DNA of 57,333 bases. Origin: Vicinamibacteria bacterium. GTDB taxonomy: Bacteria > Acidobacteriota > Vicinamibacteria > Fen-336 > JAGNNV01. The first letter of the stretch is position 1; each line of letters opens with the position of its first letter. Location of the stretch: positions 1 through 57,333 of the forward strand of contig JAIBCN010000255.1 of NCBI GenBank assembly GCA_019694155.1, written 5' to 3'. Of the stretch, positions 24,541 to 32,083 are shown piece by piece. The translations under genes were made by a program, and so were the position numbers. The notes under the pieces were generated by a model. That model was given only the letters and a program-made list of their open reading frames with translations, was not told the origin of the DNA and ran no database searches.

Positions 24541-26889
24541 ATGATATCCCTCGCCCTTCTCTCCGCCCTGGCCCTGGCCGACGCGCCCGCCCTCCTGACC
24601 TACTCGGGCCGGGAAAACCAGCTGAAAGTTCCCATCCCGCGCCTCGAGGAGACCATCGAGGTCGATGGGCGGCTCGACGATCCCGCATGGTCGCGGGCCG
24701 CCCGGCTCACCGACTTCTCGCAGTATTCACCGAACGACGGCCGCCCGGCCGAGCAGAAGACGGAGATCCTCATCTTCTACTCCGCTTCCGCGGTGCACTT
24801 CGGTGTCCGCGCCGAGGCGCCCCTGGGGACGGTGCGGGCAAGCCTCGCCCAGCGCGACAAACTGACCGCCGAGGACTCCATCACCTTCCTGCTCTCGACC
24901 TTCAACGACGGCCGCCAGGCCGTATCGCTCACCGTCAACCCGCTCGGAGTCCAGCAGGACGGCACTCTCATCGAAGGTCTGAGCGCCGCCGCCACCCGCG
25001 GTGGTTTCTCAGGGATGGCCACCGGCCGGGAAGCCCCCGACCTGGCGCCCGATTTCGTCTTTCAGTCCAAGGGACGCCTGACCGAGGCGGGCTACGAGAT
25101 CGAGCTGCGCCTGCCTTTCAAGAGCCTCCGCTATCAGAAGGCGGAGATCCAGAGCTGGGGCCTGCACGTGCTGCGCAAGAGCCAGAGTTCGGGCTACGAG
25201 GACTCCTGGGCTCCGGCGCGGCGGGACGCCACGTCCTTCCTCGCCCAGGGAGGCGTGATCGAGGGGATGCGCGAACTCCGCCCGGGGCTGGTGCTGGATC
25301 TCAATCCCGAGTTCACGGGCCGCGTGGATGGGGCGCCCGCCACGCAAGGCGGCTGGCAGTACGACGGGCAGAGGCCGGAGATCGGCGGCAATGTGCGCTG
25401 GGGAGTCACGCCCAACCTCTCGTTGAACGGCACGATCAATCCCGACTTCTCCCAGGTCGAGGCGGACGCGAGCCAGATCCAGTACGACCCCCGCAATGCC
25501 CTCTTCTTCGACGAGAAGCGGCCCTTCTTTCTCGACGGCCTCGAACAGTTCGCCACGCCGAACCGCCTCATCTACACGCGAAGGATTTCCGCCCCCGTGA
25601 CTGCGGCGAAGCTCACGGGCACTCTCTCCGGCACGAGCGTGGGGTTTCTCTCCGCGATCGACGATTCCACGACGTCGCGGACGGGCGACACTCATCCGAT
25701 CTTCAACCTGCTGCGCGCGCGGCGCGACATCGGGAAGAGATCGCGCCTCGGCCTCGTCTACACCGACAAGATCGATGGTGACGACTACAACCGCGTCCTC
25801 GGCCTCGACGGGCGCATCGCCATTGGCGACATCTCTAGCCTCGATCTCCAGGCTGCGTTCTCCGCCAACCGCCGCCCGGGCCGAAGCACCCGGGCGCCTC
25901 TCTTCCAGGCCATATTCAATCGCAACGGGAAGAAGCTCGGCACGCGCGCGCTCATCACCGGCATCGATGACGACTTCGTAGCGGGCGCGGGCTTCATCAG
26001 CCGCCCCGGCATCGTGCACGCGGCCCTCGATCAGCGCATCAGCTTCTTCGGGAGCAAGGGCAGCGTCCTCGAGGCCTGGAACACCGACGTCGTCCTCGAT
26101 GGGACCTGGCGTTACGACGCCTTCTTCGGCGAGGGCGGCGTGCAGGACAAGAAGCTTCACGTCAACAACAACGCCACCTGGCGCGGCGGCTGGAAAACCG
26201 GGGCCTCGATCCTCATCGAGTCCTTCGGCTATGACCAGGACCTGTACTCCGGCTACGTGCTCGAAGGAGACCGGCCGGGGAGCTTCCTGCCCTTCGTGGG
26301 CGTTCCCAGACTTGCGAACCTGGACTGGGTCTTGAGCCTGACCACGCCGGAGTTCAAGCACTTCTCCGGCTACTTCAATGCAGTATGGGGGAAGGACGAG
26401 AACTTCTACGAGTGGTCGAGCGGCAACATCGCCTACGTGACCGCGCAGCTCGACTGGCGTCCGACGGAGAAGCTGCGGCTCAACGCCACCTACAACCTTC
26501 AGAACGTCGTCCGCCGATCGGACGGATCCCTCGTGGCCAGGCGGCAGATTCCGCGCCTGAAACTCGAGTACCAGGCGACGCGCGCCATCTTCGGTCGCGT
26601 GATCGCCCAGTACGACGCGCAGTATCAGGATGCCCTGCGCGACGACACGAGAACCGAGCGGCCGGTCTATTTCTTCGACTCTGCGAGCGGGGACTATGCG
26701 AAGTCGGCCAAGGAGAGAAGTAACGGTGTCCGACTCGACGCGCTCTTCGCCTGGCAGCCGACGCCGGGCACGGTGTTCTTCGCGGGCTACGGCAGCTCTC
26801 TCAGCGAGCGGGACACCTTCGCCTTCAAGGACCTGAGCCGGTCGCGGGACGGCTTCTTCGTCAAGTTCAGCTACCTGTTCCGTCTCTAG
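24541..26889 (+). CDS. DUF5916 protein: sugar-binding-like domain plus outer-membrane barrel
   Basis: 782 residues from ATG 24541, which opens with signal peptide 'MISLALLSALALADAPA'. Next comes a CBM9-like domain ('TIEVDGRLDDPAWSRAARLT', '...SFNDGRQAVSLTVNPLGVQ'-type block near residue 130), then DUF5916 with 'DFSQVEADASQIQYDPRNAL' and 'FFDEKRPFFLDGLEQF', and a C-terminal series of amphipathic strands ending in Leu after aromatic 'GFFVKFSYLF', as in beta-barrels. An outer-membrane role in carbohydrate or protein metabolism is inferred for the family. An in-frame ATG at 24463 would bury the signal peptide and is rejected. Confidence 0.85.
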   Translation: MISLALLSALALADAPALLTYSGRENQLKVPIPRLEETIEVDGRLDDPAWSRAARLTDFSQYSPNDGRPAEQKTEILIFYSASAVHFGVRAEAPLGTVRASLAQRDKLTAEDSITFLLSTFNDGRQAVSLTVNPLGVQQDGTLIEGLSAAATRGGFSGMATGREAPDLAPDFVFQSKGRLTEAGYEIELRLPFKSLRYQKAEIQSWGLHVLRKSQSSGYEDSWAPARRDATSFLAQGGVIEGMRELRPGLVLDLNPEFTGRVDGAPATQGGWQYDGQRPEIGGNVRWGVTPNLSLNGTINPDFSQVEADASQIQYDPRNALFFDEKRPFFLDGLEQFATPNRLIYTRRISAPVTAAKLTGTLSGTSVGFLSAIDDSTTSRTGDTHPIFNLLRARRDIGKRSRLGLVYTDKIDGDDYNRVLGLDGRIAIGDISSLDLQAAFSANRRPGRSTRAPLFQAIFNRNGKKLGTRALITGIDDDFVAGAGFISRPGIVHAALDQRISFFGSKGSVLEAWNTDVVLDGTWRYDAFFGEGGVQDKKLHVNNNATWRGGWKTGASILIESFGYDQDLYSGYVLEGDRPGSFLPFVGVPRLANLDWVLSLTTPEFKHFSGYFNAVWGKDENFYEWSSGNIAYVTAQLDWRPTEKLRLNATYNLQNVVRRSDGSLVARRQIPRLKLEYQATRAIFGRVIAQYDAQYQDALRDDTRTERPVYFFDSASGDYAKSAKERSNGVRLDALFAWQPTPGTVFFAGYGSSLSERDTFAFKDLSRSRDGFFVKFSYLFRL

Positions 26890-26941
26890 GCGGGGGCGGG
26901 AGCAGGCTTCGAGCCGCCTGCCGGGCTTAGCATCCGCTGTC

Positions 26942-28300
26942 ATGGACGACCCCGCGTTCTGGCACCGGCTGCAGTTCGCGTTCACGATCACCTACCACTA
27001 CCTCTTTCCCCAGCTCACCATGGGCCTTGCGCCCTTCCTCGTGTGGTGGCGCTGGAAGGCGCTTCGGGGCGGAGGCGAGCGATACGCCGAGGCGGCACGC
27101 TTCTGGGGCCGCATCTTCGGGATCAACTTCGCGGTGGGCGTCGTGACCGGCATCCCCATGGAATTCCAGTTCGGGACCAACTGGTCCGAATTCTCGAAGC
27201 ACTCCGGCGGCGTTATCGGCCAGACCCTCGCCATGGAGGGCATGTTCGCGTTCTTCATGGAGAGCGCGTTCGTGGGCGCCATGGTGTGGGGCGAGCGCCG
27301 GCTGGGGCCCACGAAGCATTTCATCGCCACCGCGCTCACGGGGCTTGGAAGCTGGCTCTCCGCCTACTTCATCCTGGTCACGAACGCGTTCATGCAGCAC
27401 CCGGTCGGCCACGCCGTCACCCCCGAAGGCAACCTCGTCATCGCGGACTTCGCCGCTTACCTTCTGAACCCCTGGGCCTTCGTCCTCTTCGCGCACAACC
27501 AGATGGCGGCCATCGTCACCGGGGCCTTCGTGGTGGCGGCGGTGGGGGCCTACTACGCGCTGCGGGGCGAGCACGCCGAACAGGCCCGGCTCTACATCGA
27601 ATGGGGGGCGGGCATCGGGCTCGCGGCCGCCGTGCTCGTGGCCTTTCCCACCGGCGACGTGCAGGCGAAGTTCGTGGCGCGCTACCAGGAGGTGTCGCTC
27701 GCGGCCATGGAGGGGCGGTTCGAGAGCGGCACCGAGGCGCAGCTGAACATCATCGGCCAGCCGAACGTGAAGATGCGCCGCCTCGACAATGCGATCGCCC
27801 TTCCCGGCATGCTGAGTTTCCTTGCCTTCGGCACCTTCCATAGCAACGTGCGCGGTCTGGGCGCGTTCCCGCAGGACGAGTGGCCCACCAACATCGAGCT
27901 GCTCTACTACTCCTTCCACATTATGGCCGGCCTCGGCACCCTGTTCATCGGCCTGATGGCGCTCGTGAATCTCCAGCGCTTCCGCGGCCGGCTGATGACC
28001 ACACCCCTGCTGCTGTGGGCGCTCATGCTGTCGTTTCCCTTCCCCTTCATCGCCAACACCGCGGGCTGGATGACCGCGGAGCTTGGGCGACAGCCATGGC
28101 TCATCTTCGGCCTCTTCCGCACGGCGGCGGGATACAGCGATGCGGTGAGCCAGGGCGACGCGCTCTTCACCCTCATCGGCTTCGCCGGTCTGTACGCCGC
28201 GGTGGGCCTTCTCTATCTCTTCATGGTGGGCCGCGAGGTTCTCCACGGCCCCGCTCACGCGGAGGGCGCCTCGCTCTATACGGAGGTGATCCGTGGTTGA
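26942..28300 (+). CDS. cydA: cytochrome bd ubiquinol oxidase subunit I
   Basis: Main haem-bearing subunit of cytochrome bd, 452 residues, which reduces oxygen with quinol electrons without pumping protons. Seen are the haem His in 'FTITYHYLFPQLTMGLAPFL', 'GVVTGIPMEFQFGTNWSEFS', 'GMFAFFMESAFVGAMVWGER', 'LGSWLSAYFILVTNAFMQHP' and the conserved 'GRQPW' late in the protein. The Q-loop is short. It overlaps cydB by 8 bp. No cydX-like frame or cydCD genes are seen nearby. Confidence 0.97.
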   Translation: MDDPAFWHRLQFAFTITYHYLFPQLTMGLAPFLVWWRWKALRGGGERYAEAARFWGRIFGINFAVGVVTGIPMEFQFGTNWSEFSKHSGGVIGQTLAMEGMFAFFMESAFVGAMVWGERRLGPTKHFIATALTGLGSWLSAYFILVTNAFMQHPVGHAVTPEGNLVIADFAAYLLNPWAFVLFAHNQMAAIVTGAFVVAAVGAYYALRGEHAEQARLYIEWGAGIGLAAAVLVAFPTGDVQAKFVARYQEVSLAAMEGRFESGTEAQLNIIGQPNVKMRRLDNAIALPGMLSFLAFGTFHSNVRGLGAFPQDEWPTNIELLYYSFHIMAGLGTLFIGLMALVNLQRFRGRLMTTPLLLWALMLSFPFPFIANTAGWMTAELGRQPWLIFGLFRTAAGYSDAVSQGDALFTLIGFAGLYAAVGLLYLFMVGREVLHGPAHAEGASLYTEVIRG

Positions 28301-29336
28301 GATGTGGTTCGCCATCCTCACTCTGATGCTCGCCGGCTACGCGATCATGGACGGCTGGAACATCGGGTCCGGGGTCGTTCAGTTCCTGGTGGCGAGAACC
28401 CCCGCGGAGCGTCGGCTCGTGATCAGCGCGATCGGGCCCTTGTGGACCTGGCACGAAGTGTGGCTCGTGGCCTCGGGGGGCGTGCTCTTCGTCGCTTTCC
28501 CGAGCGTGCTCGCGGTGGCCCTGCCCGGCTTCTACCTCGCCGTCTTCGTGCTCCTCTGGTGCATCGTCGGCCGCGGCCTATCCCTCGAGTTCGGCGGCCA
28601 TCTCGACGACCCCCTGTGGCGGACGTTCTGGGACGTGGCGTTCGCGGCGGTGAATCTCCTGATCGCGATTCTGCTGGGAACGGCTCTTGGCAACATCCTG
28701 AGAGGTGTTCCGCTTGGCCCGTCCGGCAAGTTCAGTCTTGCCTTTTTCACGGATTTCAGACCCCGCGGGGAAGTCGGCATCCTCGACTGGTACACCGGGG
28801 CGGTGGCGCTCTTCACCGTGATCTGCGTGGCCGCGCACGGCGCTTCCTACCTGGTCTGGAAGACCGAGGGCGCGGTGCATGATCGGAGCCTCACTCTTGC
28901 CCGCAGGCTCTGGCTCATGGTCTTCATCCTGATGCCGGTGATCACGGTGGCGACCGCGGTCGTTCGTCCGGAGCTGTTCACGGAGATGTTGCGGCGACCG
29001 CTCGCCTGGGTCGCGGTGACCCTGGCCCTCGCGGGGTCGCTTGCCGTCGTGGTCGGCCAGCGCCGGGATCGGGAAGGCCTCGCCTTCGCCGGGGGCTGCG
29101 CCTTCATCGCCGGCCTCCTGGGCGCGGCCGCCGCGAGCATCTTTCCCGTCATGCTTCACTCCACCCTCGGCGCCGCCTATTCGATCGACGCTTACGCCGG
29201 AGCGGTCCGCGGCCCCGGACTGGGGCTGGCCGCAGTGTGGTGGCCGGTCGCGATGATGCTGTCGCTCGTCTACACTGCCTTCGTGTTGCGTCAGTTCAAA
29301 GGCAAGGTGCGAATGGCCGCCGGGCCATCAGCCTGA
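28293..29336 (+). CDS. cydB: cytochrome bd ubiquinol oxidase subunit II
   Basis: 347 residues with about eight helices; 'YAIMDGWNIGSGVVQFLVAR' and 'PLWTWHEVWLVASGGVLFVA' are the typical opening. The ribosome site at 28282-28291 is GGAGGTGATC, a ten-base match to the anti-Shine-Dalgarno sequence. It sits six bases before GTG 28293 and within the 3' end of cydA, which fixes the GTG start and gives strong coupling. Confidence 0.95.
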   Translation: MVEMWFAILTLMLAGYAIMDGWNIGSGVVQFLVARTPAERRLVISAIGPLWTWHEVWLVASGGVLFVAFPSVLAVALPGFYLAVFVLLWCIVGRGLSLEFGGHLDDPLWRTFWDVAFAAVNLLIAILLGTALGNILRGVPLGPSGKFSLAFFTDFRPRGEVGILDWYTGAVALFTVICVAAHGASYLVWKTEGAVHDRSLTLARRLWLMVFILMPVITVATAVVRPELFTEMLRRPLAWVAVTLALAGSLAVVVGQRRDREGLAFAGGCAFIAGLLGAAAASIFPVMLHSTLGAAYSIDAYAGAVRGPGLGLAAVWWPVAMMLSLVYTAFVLRQFKGKVRMAAGPSA

Positions 29337-29340
29337 TTCC

Positions 29341-29733
29341 ATGCGCAAGCCAGCGGTGAAGAAGGCCGTTCCCTCGGACGACGTCCTGCGTCGGCTTCGG
29401 GCCATCTGTCTTTCCCTTCCGAACACCCGGGAGACCTTGTCGTGGGGGAGTCCTCATTTCCGGGTGGGCGACAAGATCTTCTGCGGTATCGGCGACGAGA
29501 AGGGCCGGCTGGCCATTGGTTTCAAGCTCGAGATGGATCACGCGGACGCCATCATCCAGGATCCGCGATTCTGGCGCGCTCCTTTTGTTGGCCGCTACGG
29601 CTGGGTCTCGATGGGCGTGACCCCGCGCATGAACTGGCGTCAGGTAAAGGCCTTCGTCGAGGAGAGCTACCGTCTCATCGCGCCGCGTCCGAAAGCGCCG
29701 AAGCCGAAACCGGCGCGACGTTCCCCGGCCTAG
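29341..29733 (+). CDS. MmcQ/YjbR-family protein
   Basis: 130 residues of the double-wing YjbR fold: 'LRAICLSLPNTRETLSWGSP', 'FRVGDKIFCGIGDEKGRLAI', 'GYWVSM'-like 'RYGWVSMGVTPRMNWRQVKA' and a final 'EESYRLIAP'. The family is DNA-binding-like but its function is not established. It starts 4 bp after cydB and ends overlapping the convergent dinB-type gene by 4 bp. The C-terminus is Lys/Pro-rich. Confidence 0.85.
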   Translation: MRKPAVKKAVPSDDVLRRLRAICLSLPNTRETLSWGSPHFRVGDKIFCGIGDEKGRLAIGFKLEMDHADAIIQDPRFWRAPFVGRYGWVSMGVTPRMNWRQVKAFVEESYRLIAPRPKAPKPKPARRSPA

Positions 29734-30236
29734 AACCCCTTCTCGTCCGCGGTGGGCCCGTAGATGGACGCGAGCGGGACGCTGTTGAGTCGCAGGTAAA
29801 CGCTCAACTGGCCGCGATGATGAGCCCAATGGGTGAAAGTGTCGCAGACCACGAGGTGCCGCGGGTTGTCGGCGACCACGTGTCCCGCCACCAGCATTCG
29901 CCAGTGGGTCATCAGATGCTCGTCCGAGGTGTCGGCGAGAGCCTTGCGGCCGCGCGCCACCGACGCCTCGAAGCCTTCGAGCAGCTCGCGAGTCGTGGCG
30001 AACGACGTGGGCGCGTACTTCGAGCCGTCCTTCGGGGCGATGTCGAGTTCGGGGTGGGTCACCATCGACTCGATCCAGGACGGCATGGTTGCGACGAGGG
30101 CGGAGAGGTAGCCGAGGGACATCGACTTCTCGTGCGGCTTCCAGTCGGGGCGCCCTTCGGGCACGCGTTCCAGCATTCGTCGGGTGACCGGGGTTTCCCG
30201 ATCGAGCTGGGCCAGAAAGAGATCCTTGATCTGCAT
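29730..30236 (-). CDS. DinB-family protein
   Basis: 168 residues of the DinB/YfiT four-helix bundle, a family of metal-dependent thiol-transferase-like or damage-inducible proteins. Metal-type histidines appear in the late motif 'CDTFTHWAHHRGQLSVYLRL', with the earlier 'YLSALVATMPSWIESMV' helix. AGGAG lies five bases before the ATG. Its promoter region contains the 22-bp palindromic element at 30301 that recurs upstream of the RND efflux operon, in the same orientation and at a similar distance. Confidence 0.85.
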   Translation of the reverse strand: MQIKDLFLAQLDRETPVTRRMLERVPEGRPDWKPHEKSMSLGYLSALVATMPSWIESMVTHPELDIAPKDGSKYAPTSFATTRELLEGFEASVARGRKALADTSDEHLMTHWRMLVAGHVVADNPRHLVVCDTFTHWAHHRGQLSVYLRLNSVPLASIYGPTADEKGF

Positions 30237-30300
30237 GTGAACTCCTGAAGTTGGCGGTTGAGTCCGCGGAGCGAGTTGATGCGGGGGACGCTAGTCGGGC

Positions 30301-30322
30301 ATATATGACATCGCGCGTCATA
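30301..30322. promoter_or_regulatory. shared palindromic promoter element, copy 1
   Basis: ATATATGACATCGCGCGTCATA, with TATGAC/GTCATA arms around ATCGCGC, in the dinB-WYL intergenic region. It is identical over 22 bp to 54177-54198 upstream of the RND operon, and the surrounding CTAG and TTCGG also match with a one-base gap. (The 22-mer is given in two parts: ATATATGACAT then CGCGCGTCATA.). Confidence 0.7.
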
Positions 30323-30354
30323 ATTCGGAGCGCAGACTCTTTCCCGGTGATTCC

Positions 30355-31491
30355 ATGAAAGCTGATCGACTCCTGTCCGCTCTCCTCCTGCTCCAGTCGC
30401 GGGGCCGCGTGACCGGGCGCGAAATGGCCGAGCGTCTCGAGGTCTCCGGCCGCACGGTCCATCGCGACATGGAGGCCCTCGGCGCGGCGGGAGTACCCGT
30501 GTACGCGCTGCGCGGTTCGCGGGGAGGCTGGCAGCTCGACGAAGACTGGCGGACCCAGGTGCCGGGTCTCGATGAAGCGGAGTTGCGAGCGCTTCTCATG
30601 GCCCAGCCGCGCCTGCTCGGCGATGCCCGACTCGCGGCGGCGGCCGAACGCGCGCTGGGGAAGCTCATGGCCTCTCTGCCGGTCTCCATGCGCGCGCAGG
30701 CGAATTCCATCCGTCAGCGGCTTCACATCGACACCACGGGCTGGCGCGGTCTCACCGAAACCGTGGATGCACTTCCCGTAGTCCAGGAGGCGGTGGCCCG
30801 CGATCGCAAGCTCACGTTTCACTACCGCAAGCCGGATGGGGAGCGCTCCGAGCGCACCGTCGACCCGCTCGGCCTGGTGGCGAAGGGGAGTGCCTGGTAT
30901 CTCGTCGCCAACACGACCGATGGCTTTCGCACCTTCCGGGTCTCACGCATCGATCAGGCCGTTGTCCTCGCGACGGCAAGCGAGCGTCCCGCCGGTTTCG
31001 ACCTCGCCGCGCACTGGAAGACATCGACGGAACAGCTTCGAGAGACGCGGAGACGCTACGTGGCGACTCTCCGGGTCGAGGCGCGCGCGGCCGAGCGTCT
31101 CGCCATGTGGCGATGCACCGCGCCGAAGGCTCACGAACCCCGGGCCGCCATCGACGGCTGGGTCACCCGTGAGGTGGAGTTCGACGATGAGGATCAGGCG
31201 AGCTTCGTGGCATTGGGGTTCGGGCCGCGCGCCCAAGTGCTGGGCCCGAAGAGCCTGCGTGAACGGGTCCACGCGGATATCCGCGCGGCCTTCGCGGCGC
31301 TCGCCCTTTCGGGCGAAGAGGATCGGGCTTCAGGTCCGGCCGCGATCAGTGGTGCTGATGCGCCGAGTGATCCATCGCGGGAGCAGACGCCGCGGGGGGC
31401 GCTCCGGCATGATGGTCGTGTCCGCCCGGCATCGCGCGGGACAACGTCACCGCGGCCATCACGATCAGCAGGGCTCCCGCGGCGCGGGTGA
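30355..31491 (+). CDS. WYL-domain transcriptional regulator (YafY type), overlong 3' end
   Basis: The regulator has an N-terminal helix-turn-helix ('GRVTGREMAERLEVSGRTVH', 'RDMEALGAAGVPVYALRGSR') and a WYL domain ('DPLGLVAKGSAWYLVANTTD', 'FRTFRVSRIDQAVVL'), then the WCX region to about residue 325. YafY proteins normally end near there. Here the frame runs on for about 50 low-complexity residues across 146 bp of the convergent TauE-like gene, so a stop has been lost or shifted around 31340. It is divergent from dinB and next to the 30301 palindrome, making it the best candidate to bind that element and perhaps the distant RND copy. Confidence 0.88.
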   Translation: MKADRLLSALLLLQSRGRVTGREMAERLEVSGRTVHRDMEALGAAGVPVYALRGSRGGWQLDEDWRTQVPGLDEAELRALLMAQPRLLGDARLAAAAERALGKLMASLPVSMRAQANSIRQRLHIDTTGWRGLTETVDALPVVQEAVARDRKLTFHYRKPDGERSERTVDPLGLVAKGSAWYLVANTTDGFRTFRVSRIDQAVVLATASERPAGFDLAAHWKTSTEQLRETRRRYVATLRVEARAAERLAMWRCTAPKAHEPRAAIDGWVTREVEFDDEDQASFVALGFGPRAQVLGPKSLRERVHADIRAAFAALALSGEEDRASGPAAISGADAPSDPSREQTPRGALRHDGRVRPASRGTTSPRPSRSAGLPRRG

Positions 31492-32083
31492 CGAGGTTCC
31501 GCCAGGCCGAGCGTTCCGAGCGGGCCGCGAAGTTCGTGGCGGCCGAGGCCAGGGCGAGCGCGGGTATCGAACCGAGGGCCACGCCGGCCAGAGTCAGGGC
31601 GCCGAGCCCGGGACTCGAAGTCACCGCCGCCGCGGCGAGCCCCGCGTAGACCAGGGGGCAGGGAAAAAAGCCCATCGCGAGGCCGATCACCAGGGGGAAG
31701 CCCGTGGGCCGAGCCTGCAGCAGAGGACCGAAGAGCCGAGCCCACAGGGGCGCAAGCGATCCGCCCCACGCGCTGACCGTGCCGCTGCGAAGGCCGAGGA
31801 GCGTGACACCGACACCCGCGAGCGCGAGCGCGGCCAGCACGGTGAGAGCGCGCGTCGACCAGACGAAGGTCGCGGACGCCGTGACGGTGGCGCCGAAGAG
31901 CCCGGCGAGCGCTCCCAGGAACGCGTAGGTGGTTCCCTTGCCCAGCTGGAGCAGCAGGAAATCGCGCAAGGCCCCGGGCCGCTTCCCGCGCGCGGCGACC
32001 GTGACCATGAGGCCGCCGCACATGCCAAGGCAATGAGCGGAGGCGGCGAAGGTAAGGGCGGCTGCGACCCAGAGTTCAGTCAT
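31346..32083 (-). CDS. TauE/SafE-like membrane protein of the cbb3 assembly cluster
   Basis: 245 residues with six helices. The N-terminal 'SAHCLGMCGGLMVTVAARGK' is the H-C-x-G-M-C-G-G motif of the COG2836 group that accompanies CcoI; mid-protein 'GLAMGFFPCPLVYAGLAAAA' has the second conserved Cys/Pro. The tail 'GGHDHHAGAPP' and 'DHSAHQHH' is His-rich and presumably binds copper. It overlaps the ccoI 3' end by 8 bp and is the last gene of the respiratory operon. A role in copper delivery to cbb3 oxidase is inferred. Confidence 0.88.
   Translation of the reverse strand: MTELWVAAALTFAASAHCLGMCGGLMVTVAARGKRPGALRDFLLLQLGKGTTYAFLGALAGLFGATVTASATFVWSTRALTVLAALALAGVGVTLLGLRSGTVSAWGGSLAPLWARLFGPLLQARPTGFPLVIGLAMGFFPCPLVYAGLAAAAVTSSPGLGALTLAGVALGSIPALALASAATNFAARSERSAWRNLVTRAAGALLIVMAAVTLSRAMPGGHDHHAGAPPAASAPAMDHSAHQHH

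Noticed and set aside
25009..26991. Minus-strand open frame of 660 codons opposite the DUF5916 gene
   Set aside because: No recognisable domain or signal peptide, and the plus strand has a signal peptide and family motifs.
31301..31316. Perfect hairpin TCGCCC-TTTC-GGGCGA
   Set aside because: It lies inside the WYL coding region without a following T-run, so it is not supported as a terminator.
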